From Chloroflexi bacterium UBA2235 (GTDB taxonomy: Bacteria > Chloroflexota > UBA11872 > UBA12225): 5,125 nt of DNA. Positions within the stretch are counted from its first letter, which is position 1, and each line of letters starts with the position of its first letter. This document shows positions 1-5,125 of the stretch, piece after piece. The DNA lies in the NCBI GenBank assembly GCA_002347925.1, contig DDYL01000190.1:4059-9183 (forward strand). The letters are read 5' to 3'. The translations under genes and the position numbers were made by a program. Below the pieces are notes generated by a model. The model saw nothing but the letters and a program-made list of their open reading frames with translations, ran no database searches and was not told the DNA's origin.

Positions 1-1487
1 CCGGTGGTCAATTCACTGAAGACAATCTCCTCGGCGGCGTGCCCACCCAACATGGCCGAAAGCATGTCTTCCATGAACGACCGCGTCTGCATGTAGGAAT
101 CTTCAGGTGGCAGGTATCGCGTGTACCCTCCCGCCATCCCCCGAGCGACAATGCTCAGTTTGTGCACCGGGTAGCAGTGGGGAAGCATCTTGGCGACAAT
201 GGCGTGGCCAACCTCGTGGTACGCAGTCACCGAACGTTCCCGCTCGGAAATCACCCGGCTACGCCGCTCGGGACCGGCAATGACGCGGTCGATAGCCTCT
301 TCTAGTTCTGAAGATCCGATCGCCTTCTTGTTTCGTCGGGCACTCAGGATCGCCCCCTCGTTGAGGAGGTTCATCAGGTCGGCCCCTGAAAAGCCCGGTG
401 TCTGCTTGGCAAGAACTCCAAGGTCGACCGTCTTGTCGAGCGGCTTTCCCCGGGCATGGACGTCAAGGATTGCCTGACGGCCACGGATGTCCGGATTGTC
501 CAGGATCACTCGGCGGTCGAACCGACCGGGACGCAAAAGTGCTGGATCGAGCACATCTGGCCGGTTGGTGGCGGCGAGGACTATCACGTTCGTGTTCGTG
601 TCGAACCCGTCCATCTCAACCAGGATCTGGTTCAAGGTCTGCTCACGCTCATCGTGGCTGCCGCCAAGTCCAGCACCGCGCTGGCGCCCAACTGCATCGA
701 TTTCATCCACGAACACAATGCAGGGGGCATTACGCTTCGCCTGGTCAAAGAGGTCTCGGACCCGGCTTGCGCCAACACCGACGAACATCTCAACGAACTC
801 GGACCCCGAGATCGAGAAGAAGGGGACGCCAGCCTCTCCAGCGACGGCGCGAGACAGGTACGTCTTGCCGGTTCCCGGAGGGCCAACGAGCAGGACACCC
901 CGGGGAATGCGCGCGCCAAGGGCGGCGAACTTCTCGGGATACTTGAGGAATTCGACAATCTCGGCGAGTTCCTGCTTCGCCTCCTCGACCCCGGCAACGT
1001 CGCCGAATGTCAAGGTCTGCTTGTTGCCAGTGAAGACGCGGGCCCGGCTCTTGCCGAAGCTCATTGCCTGGTTGTTCGACCCTTGGGCCTGCCTCATCAT
1101 GAACACGAGGAGGGCACCGAAGACGATGACCGGCAGGAATGAACCGATGATCCCCAGCCAAGAAGTGAACTGGCTTGGCTCACGAACTTCGACCTTGACT
1201 TGTTCAAACCGAACGCCATTCTGGTTCAGCAGGTCCAGTACATCTGTCTTGTCTGACTTGATGGCGACCTTGCGTCCCTCGCTCGTGTCAGCGAGGAGGC
1301 GATTGCCTTGCACCACAAGGGTGTCAACCCGGTTCTGCTTCGCATCGCGGACTACGATCGCCATCAGGTCGGTGATCGGGACCTGCGTTTCGCGCGACTG
1401 CGGACTGAACAAGGTGAAGAAAATCGCGAGGACCGCGACCATGATCACGAGGTAGACAAAACTGTTGCGCAACCAGCGCGCGTCCAT
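1..1487 (-). CDS. ftsH: ATP-dependent zinc metalloprotease FtsH (3' end outside window)
   Basis: Membrane-anchored AAA+ protease that unfolds and degrades membrane and short-lived cytosolic proteins. Translating the minus strand from ATG 1485-1487 gives 495 residues before the window ends. Seen in order: transmembrane helix about 8-27, extracytosolic domain about 28-108, second helix about 109-131, Walker A GPPGTGKT at 202-209, pore motif FVG at 235-237, Walker B VFVDEID at 258-264, arginine fingers R322 and R325 in RPGRFDR, and the zinc site HEVGH at 424-428 (ligands H424 and H428, catalytic E425). The family is usually about 600-650 residues, so the last 100-150 residues, including the third zinc ligand Asp, lie beyond position 1. 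An in-frame stop at 1524-1526 bounds the start. GTG at 1491-1493 is the only close alternative, and neither start has a good Shine-Dalgarno. The residue after Walker A is Tyr where Leu is usual, and GGHAAEE replaces the common GGRAAEE near the edge; both look tolerable. Identity is near certain. Confidence 0.98.
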   Translation of the reverse strand, partial: MDARWLRNSFVYLVIMVAVLAIFFTLFSPQSRETQVPITDLMAIVVRDAKQNRVDTLVVQGNRLLADTSEGRKVAIKSDKTDVLDLLNQNGVRFEQVKVEVREPSQFTSWLGIIGSFLPVIVFGALLVFMMRQAQGSNNQAMSFGKSRARVFTGNKQTLTFGDVAGVEEAKQELAEIVEFLKYPEKFAALGARIPRGVLLVGPPGTGKTYLSRAVAGEAGVPFFSISGSEFVEMFVGVGASRVRDLFDQAKRNAPCIVFVDEIDAVGRQRGAGLGGSHDEREQTLNQILVEMDGFDTNTNVIVLAATNRPDVLDPALLRPGRFDRRVILDNPDIRGRQAILDVHARGKPLDKTVDLGVLAKQTPGFSGADLMNLLNEGAILSARRNKKAIGSSELEEAIDRVIAGPERRSRVISERERSVTAYHEVGHAIVAKMLPHCYPVHKLSIVARGMAGGYTRYLPPEDSYMQTRSFMEDMLSAMLGGHAAEEIVFSELTT

Positions 1488-1522
1488 CTTCACGGGTTGG
1501 GTTTCCCGACCGGTTCCTTGGA

Positions 1523-1528
1523 ATTATA
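1523..1528 (-). promoter_or_regulatory. Likely -10 box of the ftsH promoter
   Basis: The minus strand reads TATAAT here, an exact match to the sigma-70/SigA -10 consensus in otherwise GC-rich DNA. It lies 35 bases upstream of the ftsH ATG. Transcription would begin near 1516-1517, giving a leader of about 30 bases. The -35 region is weak: at 16-18 base spacing the hexamers resemble ATCGGT rather than TTGACA. A TTCGACA sequence is present but sits too close (11-12 base spacing). An activator or a relaxed -35 would be needed. The 133-base spacer between hpt and ftsH is by far the largest gap in the window, which supports a separate promoter. Confidence 0.55.
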
Positions 1529-1546
1529 CGGACACTGCATGTCGAA

Positions 1547-1568
1547 CCGATAACCGGTACGGCATCGG
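1547..1568. repeat. Imperfect inverted repeat upstream of ftsH
   Basis: On the plus strand CCGAT (1547-1551) pairs with ATCGG (1564-1568), and inside it CCG (1554-1556) pairs with CGG (1560-1562) around a GTA loop. The two arms are separated by AA on one side and a single C on the other. The element overlaps and extends upstream of the expected -35 region of ftsH. That position would suit a regulator binding site, or a weak hairpin at the 3' end of the hpt transcript. No T-run follows it on the minus strand, so it is a poor intrinsic terminator. It could also be chance in GC-rich DNA. Confidence 0.3.
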
Positions 1569-1620
1569 CACCACGACTTCACGGATCCGGTCATTTCTGG
1601 CGTCATTCGGGCGCGTAACT

Positions 1621-2175
1621 TCATCCGCCGTAAACGGACTTTTTCAGGATGCCGATGTACGGAAGGTTCCGATATCTCTCCGCATAGTCTAGGCCATAGC
1701 CGACGACGAACCGGTCCGGGATCTGGAACCCAGTGTATTCAACACTGACGTCGGCCTTTCGCGCGACCTGCTTGTCCAGGAGGGTGCAGATCCTGAGCGA
1801 CGACGGATCTCGGCGTTCCAGGTATTGCCTGAGGTACCGGAGGGTCATTCCGCTGTCAACGATGTCCTCGACCAGCAGGACATCCCGTCCCTCGATCGTT
1901 GCATCGAGATCCTTGGTGATGCGGACGATGCCGCTCGACTCCGTGGAGTTGCCATAACTGGAGACGGCCATGAAGTCGAGTTCGACGGGGAGGTCAATCG
2001 CTCGGGCCAGATCGGTCATGAACACGACCGCGCCCTTCAGCACTCCGATCAGGATTGGGGCGCGACCTGAATACGATGCCGTGATTGTGGCTCCGAGTTC
2101 GTTCACCCGGGCCTGAACCGCATCCGCGGTGATAAGGACCTGCTCAATGTCCGGGTGGGCGGGTGTGTCACTCAT
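1621..2175 (-). CDS. hpt: Hypoxanthine (guanine) phosphoribosyltransferase
   Basis: Cytosolic purine-salvage enzyme that joins hypoxanthine or guanine to PRPP to give IMP or GMP. The 184-residue product matches the usual bacterial length of about 175-190. Seen: LKG at 46-48 (the PPi-binding loop with the unusual peptide bond), the flexible-loop motif SSYG at 72-75, the PRPP signature VEDIVDSGMT at 102-111 with E103, D104 and the likely general base D107, the purine-contacting K135, and the C-terminal block PDRFVVGYGLDY at 153-164 with F156 and D163 equivalent to the human base-stacking Phe and magnesium-binding Asp. ATG 2173-2175 is chosen because a GGAG Shine-Dalgarno lies five bases before it. 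A start at 2214 or 2217, abutting the tilS stop, would add 13 or 14 residues that look unlike the family. The gene lies 38 bases after tilS, as in many bacteria with a tilS-hpt-ftsH order. Confidence 0.97.
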   Translation of the reverse strand: MSDTPAHPDIEQVLITADAVQARVNELGATITASYSGRAPILIGVLKGAVVFMTDLARAIDLPVELDFMAVSSYGNSTESSGIVRITKDLDATIEGRDVLLVEDIVDSGMTLRYLRQYLERRDPSSLRICTLLDKQVARKADVSVEYTGFQIPDRFVVGYGLDYAERYRNLPYIGILKKSVYGG

Positions 2176-2179
2176 CGTT

Positions 2180-2184
2180 TCTCC
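2180..2184 (-). promoter_or_regulatory. Shine-Dalgarno of hpt
   Basis: The minus strand reads GGAGA, with GGAG ending five bases before ATG 2175. This site decides between the 2175 start and the in-frame GTG/ATG codons at 2217/2214, which overlap the tilS stop codon. Confidence 0.75.
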
Positions 2185-2213
2185 GATCAACGCAGGCGGC
2201 ACCCGCAGGCGCA

Positions 2214-3365
2214 TCACGGTGCCGGGTTTACCACAACGTGGGGCAGATCCGATCCGTCAACGCCCGGTGAAGATCGGCCCGCTTGCGTGATGACTGCAGA
2301 ACCCTTGATCACTGCAACCCGGTACCCGTCGGCAAACTCGAGATGCGCACGACCTCGGCCCCGGGCGACCATCTCCGTGGCAGCGTGGAGGTGGGACGAC
2401 TCAATGCGTTCTGGATCGGCACCGAGCCGAACGAGGGCCGAACGGATAAGTGCAGACTGGGCGAACGGTGTGTACGCGAGCAGAGTGCGGATCGGCATCT
2501 GGACCCCGCGCTCAGTAGGTGTCCAGTTGGCTGCGGCGTCGTCGACTGCCTTCTTGGCAATCTCAGCCATTTCCCTCGTGATGGCCAAAGAGCGCAGGAA
2601 TGCGTCGCGGAACCCGGGAGAGATTGCTTCCAGTTCCGGAAGCACCCGATGGCGGAGACGATTGCGCGGATGCCGCAGGTCATCGTTCGTTACATCCTCC
2701 CGCCAGTCGATTCCCGCGTCCCCAAGCGCCGTCCTCACGACCGCCGCGCCGAGGCCGAGCATTGGCCTGACCAGAATCGCTCCAATAGGCGATGTGCGAT
2801 CCCCATCCAGCACTTCGGGGTCATGAACGACCGTGGACGCTGTGGTTGGCGAATGAGGCAACGGTGAAACCGTCGTCATACCCGCGACAGACCCGGGACC
2901 ACGCCCTCTCATCAACGCCATAAACGCGGTCTCGACCTGATCATCGGCGGTATGGCCAGTCATGATTGCTGCCGAACCCGTCGCCAATGCCAAGTTTGCG
3001 AGGAACTGGTAGCGCCCGTGACGAGCTGACGCCTCCGGCCCCCCTGTCATCGAGCTGGAACCATCATTTTCTGCCATTGCAAGAACGTGGACTGGTAGGC
3101 CAAGTCGTTTGCCGAGGCGGGCAACAAACCGTGCATCCTCGGCAGAGGCCTCGGGTCGCCATCCATGGTTCACATGCCCGATGGAGACCTTGAACTGGAA
3201 GCGCCTCTGAAGCGCGACGAGGCAGCAGGCAAGAAACGTCGAGTCCGCACCACCGGAGACGGCGGCGATGACCGGTTTTCCGTGAAAGTCGATCCCGGTT
3301 GAGGCGATCGCACGCTCGACTACTCGCACTGCCCGTGCGCGCGACGAGAGGCCAAACGCATTCAC
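2214..3365 (-). CDS. tilS: tRNA(Ile)-lysidine synthase TilS
   Basis: Uses ATP to attach lysine to cytidine 34 of tRNA-Ile(CAU), changing its decoding from AUG to AUA and its charging from Met to Ile. The 383-residue product has the N-type PP-loop ATPase motif SGGADS at 37-42, then HVNHGWRPEASAEDARFV at 64-81, the ARHGRYQFL region at 115-123, TGHTADDQVETAFMALMRG at 136-154, LVRPML at 198-203, and WREDVTND (221-228) followed by the RNRLRHRVLPEL block (234-245). The C-terminal part (about 250-360) is helical, with a short conserved segment near 298-355. It is shorter than E. coli TilS (about 430 residues) and has no obvious full TilS C-terminal domain, a size seen in other bacteria. Residues about 164-195 form a Pro/Ser/Thr-rich insertion before the RP(L/M)L motif. 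The start is GTG 3363-3365, with only a weak GGA four bases upstream. The GTG at Val13 (3327-3329) is an alternative that would still leave the PP-loop near residue 25. Identity is firm; the exact start is not. Confidence 0.96.
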   Translation of the reverse strand: MNAFGLSSRARAVRVVERAIASTGIDFHGKPVIAAVSGGADSTFLACCLVALQRRFQFKVSIGHVNHGWRPEASAEDARFVARLGKRLGLPVHVLAMAENDGSSSMTGGPEASARHGRYQFLANLALATGSAAIMTGHTADDQVETAFMALMRGRGPGSVAGMTTVSPLPHSPTTASTVVHDPEVLDGDRTSPIGAILVRPMLGLGAAVVRTALGDAGIDWREDVTNDDLRHPRNRLRHRVLPELEAISPGFRDAFLRSLAITREMAEIAKKAVDDAAANWTPTERGVQMPIRTLLAYTPFAQSALIRSALVRLGADPERIESSHLHAATEMVARGRGRAHLEFADGYRVAVIKGSAVITQAGRSSPGVDGSDLPHVVVNPAP

Positions 3366-3398
3366 GCAGTCCAGATCCGGATGAACGGTGCCATCCGA

Positions 3399-4025
3399 TC
3401 AGGGCCGGCGACCAAGGATGCCCTCGTCAGGCGCACCGAAGAAGAGACGGAACCATGCGTCGAGTTGCCCAAACGCTTGCCCAAACGGTCCTCTTGGTCG
3501 AACTGGGGGTGCGTCTGGCACCCATGCAACCTCATCGCGCTCGGGAAGCATGATGACTGCGTGATCACCGGGCCGAACAAGGCTCAGCTTTTCGCGTGAG
3601 GCTACTTCGACGAACGCGTCGGTCTCCAGATAGGCAATCCTGGTCTTCAGTGCGGCAACTCGTTGCTCTCGCTTGATGACGTCCTGGCGGATTTCCTCGG
3701 CGCGCAGGCCAATCTGGTAACTGGTCAGGGACATCGACAAGAACCCCGTCGCCAACGAGCCGCCGACGAATAAAAGGAGACCGGCCGCGATCATCACCGG
3801 AGAGATGGTCCGCGGCGCCGTGCGGACAAGAAACCTGCCGAGGAACGTGAACCGACGGGGAACCGGGGAGGCCGCCACGTCAACAGTGTCCCCAGTTTCT
3901 TGTGAGCCGTCTGCCTCAGGCGTTTCGACGATTCTTTTGTGCCTGCCAGACCAAGGGTTACCTACACGACGATGGGTGCCGGTTGGTGTGGCCGAGCCGA
4001 CGGGGTCGATGTTCAGTGTGTCCAT
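3399..4025 (-). CDS. FtsB/DivIC-family septum formation initiator protein
   Basis: Single-pass membrane protein of the divisome family that partners FtsL and FtsQ/DivIB in activating septal peptidoglycan synthesis. The 208-residue product has a long polar N-terminal region (1-72, presumably cytosolic), one transmembrane helix (about 76-98), and a predicted coiled coil (about 106-134, heptad-like IGLRAEEIRQDVIKREQRV). It then carries the family hallmark YLETDAFVEVASREKLSLV at 132-150 followed by RPGD, matching the usual L-x-TD-x-YIE-x-xAR-E-x-L-x-x-V-x-PGE pattern. A Pro-rich stretch and an aromatic tail (DAWFRLFFG, 189-197) end it. ATG 4023-4025 is chosen because AGGAG lies four bases upstream. 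The open frame extends to 4217, but that part overlaps the propeller gene and looks like its shadow. The start overlaps the upstream gene by 13 bases, suggesting translational coupling. The family call is strong; whether it is the functional FtsB or DivIC is inferred from motif and from tilS and ftsH as neighbours. Confidence 0.9.
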   Translation of the reverse strand: MDTLNIDPVGSATPTGTHRRVGNPWSGRHKRIVETPEADGSQETGDTVDVAASPVPRRFTFLGRFLVRTAPRTISPVMIAAGLLLFVGGSLATGFLSMSLTSYQIGLRAEEIRQDVIKREQRVAALKTRIAYLETDAFVEVASREKLSLVRPGDHAVIMLPERDEVAWVPDAPPVRPRGPFGQAFGQLDAWFRLFFGAPDEGILGRRP

Positions 4026-5125
4026 GCGACTCCTGAAACGGCTTCGATCTGAGCCTGGCGCGTGACTTGACGTGTAATGACCGGGCGAACATCCCGAACC
4101 GGCAGCGACGTTGGGGTAGGTTCCACGGTTGGAACCGGGGTCCCTGCACCGGGTTTGCGAGACGGGGTCGCTGTCGGTGGCGCGGGAGGCAACGCCGCCG
4201 GGACCGTCGCGACCCAAAGGTCAAACTGGTTCGCCTCGGCTGCAACATACGCGAGATACTGGGCATCCGGCGACCAACATGGTCCGCGCACCCCCCCGTG
4301 GTAGGTCACGCGTTGCTGACCTGATCCGTCGACATTCATGACCCAGATGTCGTGAGAAGACTGAGACCGCACCGTGTAGGCAATCCTGGTGCCGTCTGGA
4401 GACAGACACGGATCGTAGGCGCCGTCTGCGTGCTCAGTCAACTGCTTCCACGGCCCGTTCGGCACGGAGGTGGACCAAACCTGTGCCTTCCCGCCCCCAG
4501 CGCGGTAACTCACAAGAACGACCGTCTTGCCATCGGGAGTGACACCTGGGCGGTCGAGGCCTCCATCATAGTCCCGGGCGATCAGGAATGGCTTCTTGTT
4601 CCGTCCATCGAGTCCGATCTCCCACACCATTAGATCATTGGTAGTCTCTTCGCCGAGAAAAAGCAGGCGTGAACCGTCGGGCCACCACGTTGGACGGAAC
4701 GCCCATGAGTTCTGGTTTAGGATCCGGCTTTCGTTTCGGGTCAACTGGCGGGCATTTGCTCCATCCGCGTTCATCAACCAGATGTCGGACGAATTCACGT
4801 CAAGTTTGACCAGGGCAATCCGGGTGCCATCCGGTGACCAGGTGGGTTGCCGGCTGATCCGGTCCCCGGTCAGTTTCCGCATTGATCCCCGTTCCCAGAC
4901 GGCGATATTCGCGTCGCTCACGAAGACAAGCTTGCCCGGCAGGGTTGCGGGATTGATCGTGACTGCGGGTCGGGGAGTGGCCGTGGGGGACGCAACCGCC
5001 TCGGGCGTGCCCGCGCCACCCGGTTCTCGAGTCGGCGTGGGTGGCACTAGTTCCTGAATTGCGTCGCAGGCTGATGAAGCTCCGCCAATGCCTGCCGCCA
5101 GCACCGGAACAAGCGCCCTTGCGAT
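4013..5125 (-). CDS. Secreted TolB-like beta-propeller protein, probable lipoprotein (5' end outside window)
   Basis: The frame is open to the right edge. Numbering from the GTG at 5102-5104, the visible start is a hydrophobic Ala/Gly-rich segment ending in SSAC (Cys at 13, about 5066-5068). With the upstream in-frame residues IARALVP this looks like the end of a lipoprotein-type signal peptide, although the -3 position is Ser rather than the preferred Leu. A Thr/Pro-rich linker follows (about 21-48). Six propeller blades span about 58-302. Five carry the TolB/PD40 turn: TWSPDG (88-93), TWWPDG (139-144), TPDG (189-192), LSPDG (234-238) and WSPDA (277-281). The blades have recurrent strands such as DIWLMNADG and DIWVMNVDG. 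A second Thr/Pro-rich segment (about 303-335) and a basic tail end it. It lacks the TolB N-terminal domain, so it should not be called TolB of the Tol-Pal system. Ligand and function are unknown. It overlaps the division gene by 13 bases, implying co-expression. A real start a few residues upstream of the window is more likely than GTG 5104. Confidence 0.85.
   Translation of the reverse strand: MARALVPVLAAGIGGASSACDAIQELVPPTPTREPGGAGTPEAVASPTATPRPAVTINPATLPGKLVFVSDANIAVWERGSMRKLTGDRISRQPTWSPDGTRIALVKLDVNSSDIWLMNADGANARQLTRNESRILNQNSWAFRPTWWPDGSRLLFLGEETTNDLMVWEIGLDGRNKKPFLIARDYDGGLDRPGVTPDGKTVVLVSYRAGGGKAQVWSTSVPNGPWKQLTEHADGAYDPCLSPDGTRIAYTVRSQSSHDIWVMNVDGSGQQRVTYHGGVRGPCWSPDAQYLAYVAAEANQFDLWVATVPAALPPAPPTATPSRKPGAGTPVPTVEPTPTSLPVRDVRPVITRQVTRQAQIEAVSGVAWTH
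4030..4034 (-). promoter_or_regulatory. Shine-Dalgarno of the FtsB/DivIC-like gene
   Basis: The minus strand reads AGGAG four bases before ATG 4025. It lies inside the last codons of the upstream propeller gene and fixes the start of the division gene at 4025 rather than at 4217. Confidence 0.75.

Noticed and set aside
487..1455. 322-codon plus-strand open frame opposite ftsH
   Set aside because: It is antisense to a certain FtsH gene, its translation is Arg/Ser/Thr-rich with no recognisable domain, and such frames are common opposite GC-rich genes.
1547..1568. Inverted repeat as an intrinsic terminator of hpt
   Set aside because: The stem is short and interrupted and no T-run follows on the minus strand; it was kept only as a possible regulatory repeat.
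1488..1620. CIRCE/HrcA heat-shock operator upstream of ftsH
   Set aside because: The CIRCE arms (TTAGCACTC and GAGTGCTAA) are not present.
2155..2867. Plus-strand open frames opposite tilS
   Set aside because: They lie antisense to conserved TilS motifs and show low-complexity Arg/Ser-rich translations with no family features.
4026..4217. Extended N-terminus of the FtsB/DivIC-like frame
   Set aside because: This part lies inside the propeller gene in another frame, while a good AGGAG sits just before ATG 4025.
4596..5057. 153-codon plus-strand open frame opposite the propeller gene
   Set aside because: It is antisense to clear PD40-type repeats and has no recognisable motif.
1..5125. Mobile element, CRISPR array, RNA gene or defence system
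   Set aside because: No terminal repeats, direct-repeat arrays, transposase or integrase motifs, or tRNA-like folds were seen. Nearly all of the window is accounted for by five conserved minus-strand genes.

Overview
The window reads as an ordinary chromosomal housekeeping region. All five recognisable genes lie on the minus strand, so transcription runs from the right edge (5125) to the left edge (1). The order in the direction of transcription is: secreted TolB-like six-blade propeller (5' end outside the window), FtsB/DivIC-type division protein, TilS, hypoxanthine phosphoribosyltransferase (Hpt), and FtsH (3' end outside the window). The DNA is visibly GC-rich. The order divIC/ftsB - tilS - hpt - ftsH is known from many Gram-positive and related bacteria, including Bacillus subtilis. 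Together with the TolB-like protein carrying Thr/Pro 'PTPT'-style linkers, it suggests a member of the Chloroflexota, perhaps Thermomicrobia-like. That assignment is inference from style and synteny and was not tested.

Layout: 4013-5125 encodes an exported propeller protein with a lipoprotein-like signal region. It overlaps the start of the FtsB/DivIC-like gene (3399-4025) by 13 bases. A 33-base gap leads to tilS (2214-3365), and a 38-base gap leads to hpt (1621-2175). These four genes are packed tightly enough to be one operon. A 133-base spacer (1488-1620) follows. It is the only substantial non-coding stretch and holds a perfect TATAAT -10 box and an imperfect inverted repeat just upstream of ftsH (1-1487). 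FtsH therefore probably has its own promoter, possibly in addition to read-through from hpt.

Functionally, the cluster joins envelope and division functions (propeller, FtsB-like protein, FtsH) with two essential or near-essential cytosolic enzymes: TilS, which makes lysidine in tRNA-Ile(CAU), and Hpt, which salvages hypoxanthine and guanine. No tRNA or rRNA gene, CRISPR array, insertion sequence, phage gene or defence system was seen. I found no convincing new system. The points worth a second look are a Pro/Thr-rich insertion in TilS, a long N-terminal extension on the FtsB-like protein, the translationally coupled propeller gene of unknown role, and the ftsH promoter/inverted-repeat region.
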